In this document: positions 35,598-44,793 of the stretch, one piece after another
How positions within the stretch are numbered: the stretch's first letter is position 1
Layout of the letters: each line of letters starts with the position of its first letter
NCBI RefSeq assembly: GCF_009363155.1
Contig: NZ_CP045302.1
Location: 4,199,001 to 4,263,000 of the forward strand
DNA from: Azotobacter salinestris
Lineage (GTDB): Bacteria; Pseudomonadota; Gammaproteobacteria; Pseudomonadales; Pseudomonadaceae
Length of the DNA stretch: 64,000 bases
Reading direction: 5' to 3'
Notes under the pieces: model-generated
Told to the model about the DNA's origin: nothing
Database searches by the model: none
The model's input: only the letters and a program-made list of their open reading frames with translations
Translations under genes and position numbers: made by a program

Positions 35598-37679
35598 TCA
35601 GTGCTTGGCCACTGAGGCCCTCAGGCCCAGGTAGTCGAGCAGGATGCGTCCGGTTTCCGCCAGATAGGCATCGTCCTCGGGCTTCTTGCTCTTGTCGTCC
35701 GCCAAGGGCAGAGCGTTTTCGTCCTCATCCTTCAACTTGGTCAGCAGCTCCTCGCCCTTGGCCTTGCGCCGCTCGTTCTCGATGGCCAGCTGTCTGGACT
35801 CGATGGAGCTGTGCTGGGCACGCCGCTTGCCCTCATTGAGGCTGACGGTGGTCTCCTGCATCAGCTGTCGGCTCAGATCAAGGCGGTTGCGGGTAAAGAC
35901 AAAGTCGGGATCCCGGGCCGTACGCTGGTCATGGCGTGCCTTGAGCTCGCTCAGGAACGGCTTGAACGGATCTACTTCCGGGCGGATCGCCGGGCGGATG
36001 CTGTCCCAGGGCATGGCTTCCGGCAGGGCGCTCTCGCCGATTTCCTGAGTGTCGACCTCGTCGGGATAGCTGATGTCCGGAATCACGCCCTGGTGCTGGG
36101 TGCTCTGTCCGGAAACCCGGTAGAACTTGGCCAGGGTCAGCTTCAGCTCGCCATGGTTGAGCGGCTGGATGGTTTGCACCGTGCCCTTGCCGAAGGTCTG
36201 GCCGCCGATGATCAAGGCGCGATGATAGTCCTGCATGGCGCCGGCGAAGATTTCCGAGGCCGAGGCGGAGAGGCGGTTGACCAGGACCGCCATCGGGCCG
36301 GTGTAGTAGGTGCCACCGTTCTCGTCGGCGAGCACGTCGACCCGGCCGTCGTTGTTGCGCACCAGTACGGTGGGTCCCTGGTCGATGAACAGGCCAGTCA
36401 GCTCGGTGGCTTCCTGCAGCGAGCCGCCGCCGTTGTTGCGCAGGTCGATGACCACGCCGTCGACCTTCTCCGCCTTCAGTTCGCTGAGCAGGCGCTTCAC
36501 GTCGCGGGTAGTGCTCTTGTAGTTGGGGTCGCCGGCGCGGAACGCCTTGAAGTCCAGGTAGAAGGCCGGGATCTCGATCACCCCGAGCTTGTAGGTGTGC
36601 CCTTCGTGGGGCAGTTCGAGCACGGACTTCTTGGCGGCCTGTTCTTCCAGCTTTACCGCTTCCCGGGTGATGGCGACCACCTTGCTGGTCTCGTCGTTGG
36701 GAGCGTTGCTGGCCGGAATGATCTCCAGGCGCACTACCGAGCCCTTCGGTCCGCGGATCAGCTTGACCACCTCGTCCAGGCGCCAGCCGATCACGTCGAC
36801 CATTTCGCCGTTGGCCTGGGCGACGCCGACGATCTTGTCGGCGGGGGCGATCTGCTTGCTCTTCTCCGCCGGGCCGGCGGGGACCAGGCGGACCACCTTG
36901 ACGTGCTCGTTGTCGCTTTGCAGCACCGCGCCGATGCCCTCGAGCGACAGACTCATGTTGATGTCGAAGTTTTCCGCATTGTCAGGCGACAGGTAATTGG
37001 TGTGCGGGTCATAGGTCTGCGCGAAGGCATTGATGTAGGTCTGGAAGATGTCTTCGCTGCGGGTCTGCTCCAGGCGCGACAACTGGTTGCGGTAGCGCTT
37101 GATGAGCAGCTCCTGGATGGCCTTCGGCTCCTTGCCGGCGATCTTCATGCGAAGCGCCTCGTCCTTCAGGCGCTTGCGCCAGAGGTCGTCTAGGGCAGCC
37201 TTGTCCGCCGCCCAGGGAGCGTTCTCGCGGTCGACCAGCAGGCTCTCGTCGCGCTCGAAGTCGAAGCTGTCCACGCCTTTCTCGAGCAGGCCCAGGGTGA
37301 AGTGCAGACGCTCGGCCAGACGGGTCAGGTGGCGCTTGTAGATGGTGAAGCCGGGTTGCAGGTCGCCGCCTTTCAGGAAGTCGTCGAACTGGGTGCGCCA
37401 ACGGTCGAACTCGGCGATGTCTGCCGCGGTGAAGTAGCTGCGGGCCGGATCGAGCAGCTTGAGATAGCTCTCATAGATCTTTTCCGAGCGCGCATCGTTG
37501 AGTGGTGGCTTGCTGTAGTGATGGCGCTTGAGGAGCTCCACCACGTTCAGGCTGGCGATCACCTGGTCACGGTCCGGTTGCAGGGTGTCCCAGTTGCCGG
37601 CATCAGCCGTCTGGGCCAGCAGCGAAGCACTGAGGCCGAGGGTGAAGGCGAGGAAAGTGCTGGGGAAAAGGCGCTTCAT
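35598..37679 (-). CDS. prc: Tail-specific (carboxyl-terminal processing) protease Prc/AlgO
   Basis: A 693-residue periplasmic serine protease of family S41. It has a signal peptide (FLAFTLGLSASLLAQTADA), an N-terminal helical region, and a PDZ domain at about 240-330 (GIGAVLQSDNEHVKVVRLVPAGPAEKSKQI). The catalytic domain holds a nucleophilic Ser in VLVNRLSASASEIFAGA and a general-base Lys in GGQTFGKGTVQT. In P. aeruginosa the orthologue (AlgO) trims anti-sigma or MucA fragments and affects alginate. Position next to qor matches that genome. Confidence 0.95.
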   Translation of the reverse strand: MKRLFPSTFLAFTLGLSASLLAQTADAGNWDTLQPDRDQVIASLNVVELLKRHHYSKPPLNDARSEKIYESYLKLLDPARSYFTAADIAEFDRWRTQFDDFLKGGDLQPGFTIYKRHLTRLAERLHFTLGLLEKGVDSFDFERDESLLVDRENAPWAADKAALDDLWRKRLKDEALRMKIAGKEPKAIQELLIKRYRNQLSRLEQTRSEDIFQTYINAFAQTYDPHTNYLSPDNAENFDINMSLSLEGIGAVLQSDNEHVKVVRLVPAGPAEKSKQIAPADKIVGVAQANGEMVDVIGWRLDEVVKLIRGPKGSVVRLEIIPASNAPNDETSKVVAITREAVKLEEQAAKKSVLELPHEGHTYKLGVIEIPAFYLDFKAFRAGDPNYKSTTRDVKRLLSELKAEKVDGVVIDLRNNGGGSLQEATELTGLFIDQGPTVLVRNNDGRVDVLADENGGTYYTGPMAVLVNRLSASASEIFAGAMQDYHRALIIGGQTFGKGTVQTIQPLNHGELKLTLAKFYRVSGQSTQHQGVIPDISYPDEVDTQEIGESALPEAMPWDSIRPAIRPEVDPFKPFLSELKARHDQRTARDPDFVFTRNRLDLSRQLMQETTVSLNEGKRRAQHSSIESRQLAIENERRKAKGEELLTKLKDEDENALPLADDKSKKPEDDAYLAETGRILLDYLGLRASVAKH

Positions 37680-37803
37680 GTCATTCGACTAGTGGGGAGT
37701 GATAACGCATATTAGGCCGTCAGGTGGGGTACCGGGTTCCTTTCTTGATGGAAGGGAGCGGATCCGACGGCGAAATGACTCAGGAATCTACTATGGAGGT
37801 AGC

Positions 37804-38766
37804 ATGAAGGCATTGCAAGGCATCGAGGGAAGTGTGGAGTGGGTCGAGCGGCCTGCGCCTTCCTGTGACGCGGGACAAATCAGGATTCGTGTGGCAGCCG
37901 CCGGTCTGAATCGGGCCGATCTGCTGCAGCGTGCCGGACTCTATCCGCCACCGCCCGGTGCCAGCGACGTGCTCGGCCTGGAGTGCGCCGGAGTGGTCAG
38001 CGAGGTTGGCGCAGGCAGTCGCTGGCAGGTCGGCGACCGGGTCTGCGCACTGCTGGCCGGTGGCGGCATGGCCGAGGAAGTGGTGGTCGACGGGCGGCAT
38101 GTGATGCCGGTTCCGGAGGGGATGTCCCTGGTCAAGGCGGCCGTGTTGCCGGAGGTCTATGCCACGGCTTGGCTCAACCTGTTCAAGCTGGGTGCCCTCA
38201 AGTCGGGCGAGAAGGCGCTGATCCACGCCGGGGCCAGCGGGGTCGGCTCGGCGGGCATCCAGTTGTGCAAGGCATTCGGCAATCCCTGCTGGGTCAGCGT
38301 CGGCTCTCCCGAGCGCCTGGCCTACTGCGAATCGCTCGGTGCCCAAGGCGGCGTGCTGCGCACCCAGGATCTCGAGGGGCTGCGCGACTTCGCTCCCTTC
38401 GACGTGATCCTCGATCCGATCGGCGCGCGCTATGCTGCGCTGGATCTGGATCTGCTGGCCCGCGACGGACGTTGGGTGATCATCGGCCTGATGGGCGGAC
38501 GCGAAGCACAGCTGGATCTGGCCAAGTTGCTGGGCAAGCGGGTGCAACTGATCGGCTCGACCCTGCGCAACCGCGACGACGCCTTCAAGGGCGAACTGAT
38601 CGATGAGCTGCGTCGGCACGTCTGGCCGCTGTTCGCCGAGGGGCGCCTCGATCCGCGCCTGGAGTACAGCTTCGCCGCCAAGGATGTCGGCGCGGCCTTC
38701 GAGATGCTGGCCAGCAACACCGTATCCGGCAAAGTGGCGCTGGTGATCGACGACAGCCTGGCTTGA
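37804..38766 (+). CDS. NAD(P)H quinone oxidoreductase (MDR, PIG3/QOR type)
   Basis: A 320-residue zinc-free medium-chain reductase. The N-terminal GroES-like domain has AAAGLNRADLLQRAGLYPPPPGASDVLGLECAG, a PIG3-type signature. The Rossmann domain has LIHAGASGVGSAGIQLCKAFG and VSVGSPERLAYCESLGA. ATG 37804 is preceded by GGAGG. It diverges from prc with a 124-base gap. It converges with apeB, with a strong hairpin between. Confidence 0.92.
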   Translation: MKALQGIEGSVEWVERPAPSCDAGQIRIRVAAAGLNRADLLQRAGLYPPPPGASDVLGLECAGVVSEVGAGSRWQVGDRVCALLAGGGMAEEVVVDGRHVMPVPEGMSLVKAAVLPEVYATAWLNLFKLGALKSGEKALIHAGASGVGSAGIQLCKAFGNPCWVSVGSPERLAYCESLGAQGGVLRTQDLEGLRDFAPFDVILDPIGARYAALDLDLLARDGRWVIIGLMGGREAQLDLAKLLGKRVQLIGSTLRNRDDAFKGELIDELRRHVWPLFAEGRLDPRLEYSFAAKDVGAAFEMLASNTVSGKVALVIDDSLA

Positions 38767-38814
38767 TCCGAGGGCGGTCGGCCCTGCGCGGGGGCCGGCC
38801 GCCGAGTTCGCCTT

Positions 38815-38839
38815 CGCCCTGCCTCAGGAAGGCAGGGCG
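38815..38839. terminator. Perfect hairpin between convergent qor-like gene and apeB
   Basis: CGCCCTGCCT (38815-38824) and AGGCAGGGCG (38830-38839) form a 10-bp stem with a 5-base loop. There is no clear T run, so it may protect mRNA ends or act as a weak terminator for both genes. Confidence 0.6.
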
Positions 38840-38849
38840 GTGGCCCTTG

Positions 38850-40139
38850 TCAAGGCAGCAGCGGGCTCGAGTAGAAGGCGGTCAGGACCTTCACCAGATG
38901 TGTGAGGTCATGGCTGCCGGCCAGCTCGCGGATGGAGTGCATGGCGAAGGTCGGCAGACCGATGTCGACGGCGCGCACGCCGAGCCGGCTGGCAGTGATC
39001 GGACCGATGGTCGAGCCGCAGCCCATGTCGCTGCGCACCACGAAGCTCTGCACCGGTACCTCGACGTCGAAGCACAGGTGGCGGAAGAAGCCGGCGGTCT
39101 CGCTGTTGGTCGCATAGCGCTGGTTGCTGTTGACCTTGATCACCGGGCCGGCGTTGAGCTTCGGACCGTGGTTGGCGTCATGGCGGTCGGCATAGTTGGG
39201 ATGCACGCCGTGGGCGTTGTCCGCGGAAACCAGCAGCGATTTCTGCATGATGCGTGCGAAGGCATCGCCTTCCGGCAGCAGGCGGTCGAGTACCTGTTCG
39301 AGGAAGGGACCGTCGGCACCGCAGGTGGAGCAGGAGCCGATCTCCTCGTGGTCGGTACAGACCAGCACGCAGCTTTCCGTGTCGCCGGCGGCGAGCAGAG
39401 CCTGCAGGCCGGCGTAGCAGGACAGCAGGTTGTCCAGACGGGCGCCGGCGATGAAGTCCTGGTTCAGGCCGATCAGCGCGGCACCCTGGGTATCGTAGAA
39501 GCAGAGCTCGAAATCCAGCACCACGTCGGCATTGATCTCGTGCTCGCGCTGCAGCTGCTCGGCCAGCAGGGCACGGAAGTCGCCACGCTCGTCACCGGCG
39601 ATCTGCGCGAGGATGGGCGGCAATTCGTTCTGCGCGTTGATCGCCCAGCCTTGGTTGGCCTCGCGGTTGAGGTGGATGGCCAGGTTGGGAATGATGGCGA
39701 TCGGCTGCTTGAAGTTGATCAGCTGGCTTTCGACGCGGCCGGCGCGGCGGAAGGTGACCCGTCCGGCCAGCGACAGGTCGCGGTCGAACCAGGGGGCGAG
39801 CAGGACGCCGCCATAGACCTCCACGCCGAGCTGCCAGAAGCCCTGGCGGTTCAGCTCCGGCTGCGGCTTGACGCGCAGGCAGGGGCTGTCGGTGTGGGCG
39901 CCGACCAGCCGCAGGCCTCCCTCCAGCGGCGAGCGTCGGCCGAGCTGGATGGCGATGATCGAAGAGTCGTTGCGGGTGACGTAGTAGCGTCCGCCGGGCT
40001 GGGTCGGCCAGGCTTCGCGTTCGTCGAGACGCTGGTAGCCGGCGGATTCGAGGCGCTGAGCCAGACTGGCGCAGGCGTGGAAGGGAGTGGGGGAAGCCTT
40101 GAGGAAGTCGATCAGGCCCTGGTTGAGTTCTGTACGCAT
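38850..40139 (-). CDS. apeB: M18 family aminopeptidase ApeB
   Basis: A 429-residue zinc aminopeptidase of family M18 (aspartyl aminopeptidase-like), cytoplasmic. Metal-binding motifs: [14 protein letters not shown] (His/Asp), [16 protein letters not shown] (Asp), [10 protein letters not shown] (acidic ligands and base) and [12 protein letters not shown] (His region). The C-terminal [13 protein letters not shown] is typical. GGAG lies 7 bases before the ATG. rluA lies upstream on the same strand with a 78-base gap. Confidence 0.94.
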   Translation of the reverse strand: MRTELNQGLIDFLKASPTPFHACASLAQRLESAGYQRLDEREAWPTQPGGRYYVTRNDSSIIAIQLGRRSPLEGGLRLVGAHTDSPCLRVKPQPELNRQGFWQLGVEVYGGVLLAPWFDRDLSLAGRVTFRRAGRVESQLINFKQPIAIIPNLAIHLNREANQGWAINAQNELPPILAQIAGDERGDFRALLAEQLQREHEINADVVLDFELCFYDTQGAALIGLNQDFIAGARLDNLLSCYAGLQALLAAGDTESCVLVCTDHEEIGSCSTCGADGPFLEQVLDRLLPEGDAFARIMQKSLLVSADNAHGVHPNYADRHDANHGPKLNAGPVIKVNSNQRYATNSETAGFFRHLCFDVEVPVQSFVVRSDMGCGSTIGPITASRLGVRAVDIGLPTFAMHSIRELAGSHDLTHLVKVLTAFYSSPLLP

Positions 40140-40217
40140 AGTGGACTCCGGACAGCGTTGCAGCGGAGTGTATCGAAAAGGGCGCCGGGCTGCAGGCGGG
40201 CGTCTGGCTCGCCGGGT

Positions 40218-40853
40218 TCAGAAAGGCGCGGTGCTCTCGAAGCGCAGGCGCTCGCCGCTCTGCGGGTGGCTGAGGACCAGCAGGCTGGCATGCAGGCACA
40301 GGCGTTCGGCGGCAGCCAGGGCCTCGCCATGGGCGTAGAGGCGATCGCCCAGCAGTGGGTGGCCGATGGATAGCATGTGTACGCGCAGCTGATGGGAGCG
40401 GCCGGTGATCGGGGTCAGCTCGACGCGGCTGTAACGGCCGCAGCGCTCCAGTATCCGCCAGAAGGTCAGGGCATGGCGCCCCTGTTCGTGGTCGACCACG
40501 TGGCGCGGCTTGGTCGGTGGGTCATAGCGAAGCGGCAGTTCGATGCGCCCGCTATCGGCCTCGGGCTGGCCCCAGCAGAGCGCGGTATAGGCCTTCTCGG
40601 TCTCCCGGTCGTGGAACTGGCGGGACAGCTCGCGGTGGCTGTCGGCGTCGCGGGCCAGCACGATCAGGCCGGAGGTTTCCCAGTCGAGACGATGCACGAT
40701 GCGCGCCTCGGGATAGCCGTTCTCCTGCAGGCGCGTGACCAGGCAGTCCCGGTTGTCTTCGGCGCGACCCGGCACCGAAAGCAGCAGGGTGGGCTTGTTG
40801 ACCACCAGCAGGGCGTCGTCCTGGTGGACGATTTCGATGTTCGACAGGGGCAT
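40218..40853 (-). CDS. rluA: Dual-specificity 23S rRNA/tRNA pseudouridine synthase RluA
   Basis: A 211-residue pseudouridine synthase. The catalytic motif RIVHRLDWETSGLIVLAR contains the invariant aspartate near residue 63. VVNKPTLLLSVPGR near the N-terminus and RSHQLRVHMLSIGHPLLGDRLY are RluA hallmarks. There is no S4 domain, as expected for RluA rather than RluC/D. The open frame extends back to 41321, but that part covers minE antisense and is not conserved. Start 40853 (MPLSNIEIVHQDD) is chosen. Confidence 0.92.
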   Translation of the reverse strand: MPLSNIEIVHQDDALLVVNKPTLLLSVPGRAEDNRDCLVTRLQENGYPEARIVHRLDWETSGLIVLARDADSHRELSRQFHDRETEKAYTALCWGQPEADSGRIELPLRYDPPTKPRHVVDHEQGRHALTFWRILERCGRYSRVELTPITGRSHQLRVHMLSIGHPLLGDRLYAHGEALAAAERLCLHASLLVLSHPQSGERLRFESTAPF

Positions 40854-40921
40854 GGGGATATCCGGAAGCGACGACGGCGACCGCCAGCCTCGTGAAAGCG
40901 ACTGCATTCTCACCGGACCTG

Positions 40922-40950
40922 CGGGTTCGCCATCGTTGCAGGGCGAACCG
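40922..40950 (-). terminator. Hairpin downstream of minE
   Basis: On the minus strand, GGTTCGCCC and GGCGAACC pair directly after the minE stop with an intervening loop of about 9 bases; no T tract follows. It may mark the end of the min transcript before rluA. Confidence 0.4.
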
Positions 40951-40951
40951 C

Positions 40952-41206
40952 TCAGCGATCCGGCAGGGTGACGTTGAGCTCCAGGATCGAGCAGTTGCCC
41001 TGGTCTTCGAGGATCACTTGTACCTGATCGTTGTCGATGTTGACGTACTTGCGGATCACCTCGATCAGCTCCTTTTGCAGGTCCGGCAGGTAGTCCGGCG
41101 CACTGCGCTGGCCGCGCTCGTGGGCGACGATGATCTGCAGACGCTCTTTCGCGATGGACGCAGATGTTTGTTTCTTGCGCTCGCGAAAGAAGTCGAAAAT
41201 ATTCAT
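40952..41206 (-). CDS. minE: Cell division topological specificity factor MinE
   Basis: An 84-residue protein. The N-terminal anti-MinCD helix ([30 protein letters not shown]) and the C-terminal dimerisation domain ending [11 protein letters not shown] are clear. It drives MinD release from the membrane in Min oscillation. Its ATG overlaps the minD stop by 4 bases (ATGA at 41203-41206). Confidence 0.97.
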   Translation of the reverse strand: MNIFDFFRERKKQTSASIAKERLQIIVAHERGQRSAPDYLPDLQKELIEVIRKYVNIDNDQVQVILEDQGNCSILELNVTLPDR

Positions 41207-42018
41207 TCACGGCCTCCAAACAGGCGTTGCAGGAATCCCTTCTTCTGCACATCGAGGAAGCGGTGCGGCGTGTCCTTGCCCAGCAGCCGCTCCACGGCGT
41301 CGCTATAGGCCAAGCCGGCATCGCTCTGTTCGTCGAGGATCACCGGAATGCCCTGGTTGGAGGCCTTGAGGACCGACTGGGACTCGGGAATCACCCCAAG
41401 CAGGCGGATGGCGAGGATCTCCTCGACGTCTTCCACCCCGAGCATCTCGCCCTTGTTCACGCGGTCGGGGCTGTAGCGGGTCAGCAGCAGATGCTCCTTG
41501 ATCGGCTCCTCGCCATTCTCGGCGCGCCGCGACTTGCTGGCGAGCAGGCCGAGCATGCGGTCGGAGTCGCGCACCGAGGACACTTCCGGGTTGGTCACCA
41601 CGATCGCCTCGTCGGCGAAATACATGGCCAGGTGCGCACCTTTCTCGATTCCTGCCGGCGAGTCGCAGATGATGTACTCGAAGGACTCGCGCAACTCGTC
41701 CATCACCCGGCCCACGCCCTCGGTGCTCAGGGCATCCTTGTCGCGGGTCTGGCTGGCCGCCAGCACATAGAGATTTTCCAGGCGCTTGTCCTTGATCAGG
41801 GCCTGGCTGAGCGTGGCATCGCCTTGGATGACGTTGACGAAGTCGTACACGACCCGACGTTCACAGCCCATGATCAGGTCGAGGTTGCGCAGACCTACGT
41901 CGAAATCGACGACGACGGTCTTGTGCCCGCGCAGGGCGAGGCCGGTACCGATGGCGGCGCTGGTCGTGGTTTTGCCGACGCCACCCTTGCCGGAAGTGAC
42001 TACGAGGATCTTGGCCAA
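41203..42018 (-). CDS. minD: Septum site-determining ATPase MinD
   Basis: A 271-residue ParA/MinD-type ATPase. The deviant Walker [14 protein letters not shown] begins near residue 8, the [10 protein letters not shown] and [11 protein letters not shown] motifs follow, and the C-terminal amphipathic membrane-targeting helix ([13 protein letters not shown]) is intact. The reading starts with TTG 42018 (giving MAKILVV), with GGGGTG upstream. minC lies 97 bases upstream, and minE overlaps downstream. Confidence 0.96.
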   Translation of the reverse strand: MAKILVVTSGKGGVGKTTTSAAIGTGLALRGHKTVVVDFDVGLRNLDLIMGCERRVVYDFVNVIQGDATLSQALIKDKRLENLYVLAASQTRDKDALSTEGVGRVMDELRESFEYIICDSPAGIEKGAHLAMYFADEAIVVTNPEVSSVRDSDRMLGLLASKSRRAENGEEPIKEHLLLTRYSPDRVNKGEMLGVEDVEEILAIRLLGVIPESQSVLKASNQGIPVILDEQSDAGLAYSDAVERLLGKDTPHRFLDVQKKGFLQRLFGGRE

Positions 42019-42115
42019 GATGATTCACCCCAAGTGAAGAGGAACGGGAGCGTTGAGCCGTGCGGGTGGCTTGGAGTCCAGTCCGTTAAAGCCCCTGAAA
42101 GCGCGCGAGTATCCG

Positions 42116-42859
42116 TTAAAGGCGAGTGATGTTCAACACGTCGCCAGCCAGATGAATGTGCACGGCCTCGCCCCAGTTCGGATCGCGCCGGAGGTCTTCG
42201 GCCACCTTGTAGCGGCCGGCGATGGAGATCAGCTCGGCGGCCAGCGTCCGGCAAAAGATCCGGGCCTGGCTGTTGCCCTTGATGCCGGCCAGGGCGCGGC
42301 CCCGCATCGGGGCATACACATGGATGTTGCCGTCGGCGAGCAGTTCCGCACCGGCGCTGACCGGGGCCAGGACCAGCAGGTCGCCCCCCGGGGCGTAGAT
42401 CTGCTGGCCGCCGCGTACCGGGACGGTGACCACCCGCGTCGGACGTACGGCCGGCTCGGCCGGCTTCTCGGCTTTCGGGGCCGGTGCAGCGGCCGGGGTG
42501 CCGGGCGTGATCGGCCGCTCCCGCGCGCTGGAGGGCGGCAGGATCGGCAGGTCCAGCGCCTGGGCGGCGGCGATGTGTTCGGCCAGGCTGGCGCGGATCG
42601 CCAGGGTGCGCAGGCCATGGCGCCGGCAGACCGCCAGCAGGGCGCGCAGGTCGAGCCGTTGCGCGCCGGGCTGGAGTTTGTCCAGGGCGAGGACCAGTGG
42701 CGTGTTCTGGAAGAAGTTGGGGGCCTGCGCCACCTTTTCGCTCAATTGGCGGTCGAGACGGGCCAGGTCGTTGTGTGCCAGTTCCAGCACGGTGATGGCG
42801 AGCATGCTGCCCTTGAGCTGGAACACGGGGGCTGGGTCGAGGAGGTCGGCTTGGCTCAT
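42116..42859 (-). CDS. minC: Septum site-determining protein MinC
   Basis: A 247-residue inhibitor of FtsZ assembly, recruited by MinD. The N-terminal domain ([16 protein letters not shown] ... [12 protein letters not shown]) inhibits FtsZ. A Pro/Ala linker follows, then the C-terminal beta-helix ([46 protein letters not shown]) that binds MinD. Start 42859 ([10 protein letters not shown]) is chosen; the frame runs back to 43000 without conservation. The lpxL gene diverges. Confidence 0.95.
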   Translation of the reverse strand: MSQADLLDPAPVFQLKGSMLAITVLELAHNDLARLDRQLSEKVAQAPNFFQNTPLVLALDKLQPGAQRLDLRALLAVCRRHGLRTLAIRASLAEHIAAAQALDLPILPPSSARERPITPGTPAAAPAPKAEKPAEPAVRPTRVVTVPVRGGQQIYAPGGDLLVLAPVSAGAELLADGNIHVYAPMRGRALAGIKGNSQARIFCRTLAAELISIAGRYKVAEDLRRDPNWGEAVHIHLAGDVLNITRL

Positions 42860-43087
42860 GATCTGCCCATTGCAATGAATGGCGGTCTTATAGCGGGAAA
42901 CGTGGCGCCAGGCTAGCCGGACGGAGGAAAACCGCCCCCTGGGCCGACGATGCGCCTGACAAGCCCGCAGTGCATTGCCACGGGGCCGGGCGCCGGACAA
43001 AAGTGATCCTGACGACCGCCCTGCACCGAGGTCGCGAACAGCTTTTTCCCGCTAGAATGGCGGCTTTTGCCGCTTTCGGGGCCGTCA

Positions 43088-44011
43088 ATGGATCGTCCGC
43101 GCTTTCGCAGCTGTTTTCTCCATCCGCGTTTCTGGGGCCTCTGGCTGGGACTGGGGCTGTTCTGGCTGGTCGCCCAGCTGCCCTATGCCTGGCTGTTGCG
43201 GCTCGGCCGATGGCTGGGTGCACTGACCTATCGTCTGGCAGGTTCGCGTCGGCGCATCGCCAGGCGCAATCTGGAGCTGTGCTTTCCCGAGCTGTCCGCC
43301 GCAGAGCACGAGCGTCTGCTGAAGGAGAACTTCGCCTCGATGGGCATCGCCTTCTTCGAGATGGCCATCAGTTGGTGGTGGCCACGCCGGCGCCTCGCCC
43401 GGCTGGCGCACATCGAGGGGCTCGAGCATCTGCAGCGGGCCCAGGCCGAGGGCCGGGGCGTGATCCTCATGGCCCTGCACTTCACCACCCTGGAGATCGG
43501 CGCCGCCCTGCTCGGCCAGCGGCAGACCATCGACGGCATGTATCGCGAGCACTCCAACCCGGTCTTCGACTATGTCCAGCGACGCGGTCGCGAGCGGCAC
43601 AATGCCGATGCCACCGCCATCGAGCGCGAGGACATCCGCGCCATGCTCAAGGTGCTGCGTGCCGGACGCGCCATCTGGTACGCCCCGGACCAGGATTACG
43701 GGCGCAAGCAGAGCCTCTTCGTGCCGCTGTTCGGCATCCCGGCGGCGACCGTGACGGCGACGACCAAGTTCGCCCGCCTCGGCAAGGCGCAGGTGATGCC
43801 CTTCATCCAGACCCGTCTGGCCGACGGCTCCGGCTACCGGCTGACGATCCATTCGCCGCTGGCGGATTTTCCCGGCGAGAGCGAGGAAGCCGACTGCCTG
43901 CGCATCAACCGCTGGGTCGAGCAGGCGGTGCGCCAGCAGCCCGAGCAGTACCTGTGGGCGCACCGGCGCTTCAAGAGCCGGCCGGATGGCGAGCCGAGCC
44001 TCTACCAATAG
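43088..44011 (+). CDS. Lipid A lauroyl/secondary acyltransferase (LpxL/HtrB family)
   Basis: A 307-residue inner-membrane acyltransferase that adds secondary acyl chains to lipid A. An N-terminal membrane anchor (FWGLWLGLGLFWLVAQLPYA) precedes the catalytic HX4E motif in ALHFTTLEIG (His near residue 138). YAPDQDYGRKQSLFVPLFG and the C-terminal YLWAHRRFKSRP are typical. ATG 43088 gives MDRPRFRS; no strong ribosome-binding site is seen. Pseudomonas carries several paralogues, so the exact acyl specificity is open. Confidence 0.9.
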   Translation: MDRPRFRSCFLHPRFWGLWLGLGLFWLVAQLPYAWLLRLGRWLGALTYRLAGSRRRIARRNLELCFPELSAAEHERLLKENFASMGIAFFEMAISWWWPRRRLARLAHIEGLEHLQRAQAEGRGVILMALHFTTLEIGAALLGQRQTIDGMYREHSNPVFDYVQRRGRERHNADATAIEREDIRAMLKVLRAGRAIWYAPDQDYGRKQSLFVPLFGIPAATVTATTKFARLGKAQVMPFIQTRLADGSGYRLTIHSPLADFPGESEEADCLRINRWVEQAVRQQPEQYLWAHRRFKSRPDGEPSLYQ

Positions 44012-44022
44012 CGAACCGGCCA

Positions 44023-44793
44023 CTACTCCTCGATCTGCAATTGGCGGGCGCGGGTGTAGACGTAGCGAATCTTGTTGTACTCGAACGGCGAATTGAGCTG
44101 TCCGTAGCGGAACGGAGTGCCGTCGCGCTTGTCGATGGCCTTTAGCACGGATATTTCCGGGTGGGCGCCGCTGACCGTGGCGACGCTCAGGTAGTCGATC
44201 CGGTCGGCGGCGAGCAAATCCGCCAACTGGCCGCCGGCATCGCGCAGATTGGACGGGCCGAGGACCGGCAGCATCAGATAGGGGCCCGCAGGCACGCCGT
44301 AGGCACCGAGGGTCTGGCCGAAATCCTCGCTCTGCCTGGGCAGTCCCATGCGGCTGGCCGGGTCCCACAGGCCGGCGACGCCCAGGGTGGTGTTGAGCAG
44401 CAGGCGGGTTCCGGTGTCCAGGGCGCGCCTGCCGCGCAGCTGCAACAGGCTGTTGAGCAGGCTGGGGATCTCGGCGAGATTGCCGAAGAAGTTGTGCACG
44501 CCGCTGCGCACGAATCCCGGAGTGATGACGCGATAACCGCGCACCACCGGCAGCAGTACCCGCTCGTCGAAGCGCTGGTTGAAGTGGTAGACCCGCCGGT
44601 TCCAGCGTTCCCACGGATCCTGAACATTCAGGATGGCGAGGCTGGCGCGTTCGAACTCGCGCTGGTCTCGGTCGGTGTTGAACTGCAGGCTGTCCAGCGG
44701 ATGCTTGAAGCCGTCCGCATCTACCGGAGCCGCAGCAGCCTGAAGCGTGCCGGCGAGCAGTACGGCGGCGAAGAGCCATGTGCGTTCAGCCAC
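44023..44793 (-). CDS. MlaA (VacJ) family protein lacking a lipobox cysteine
   Basis: A 256-residue member of the MlaA family, which removes surface phospholipids from the outer membrane. Core motifs DPWERWNRRVYHFNQRFD, VHNFFGNLAEIPSLLNSLLQ, RLLLNTTLGVAGLWDPAS and EDFGQTLGAYGVPAGPYLMLPVLGPS are intact. The signal peptide (TWLFAAVLLAGTLQAAAAP) has no Cys, so it is probably not lipidated, unlike classical MlaA. Its start overlaps the end of the upstream hydrolase by 8 bases. It may be the second MlaA paralogue seen in Pseudomonas. Confidence 0.9.
   Translation of the reverse strand: MAERTWLFAAVLLAGTLQAAAAPVDADGFKHPLDSLQFNTDRDQREFERASLAILNVQDPWERWNRRVYHFNQRFDERVLLPVVRGYRVITPGFVRSGVHNFFGNLAEIPSLLNSLLQLRGRRALDTGTRLLLNTTLGVAGLWDPASRMGLPRQSEDFGQTLGAYGVPAGPYLMLPVLGPSNLRDAGGQLADLLAADRIDYLSVATVSGAHPEISVLKAIDKRDGTPFRYGQLNSPFEYNKIRYVYTRARQLQIEE

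Noticed and set aside
38763-40373. 536-codon forward frame opposite apeB
   Set aside because: Antisense to a conserved peptidase; composition (Gln/Val/Gly-rich) is typical of the complementary strand of GC-rich genes.
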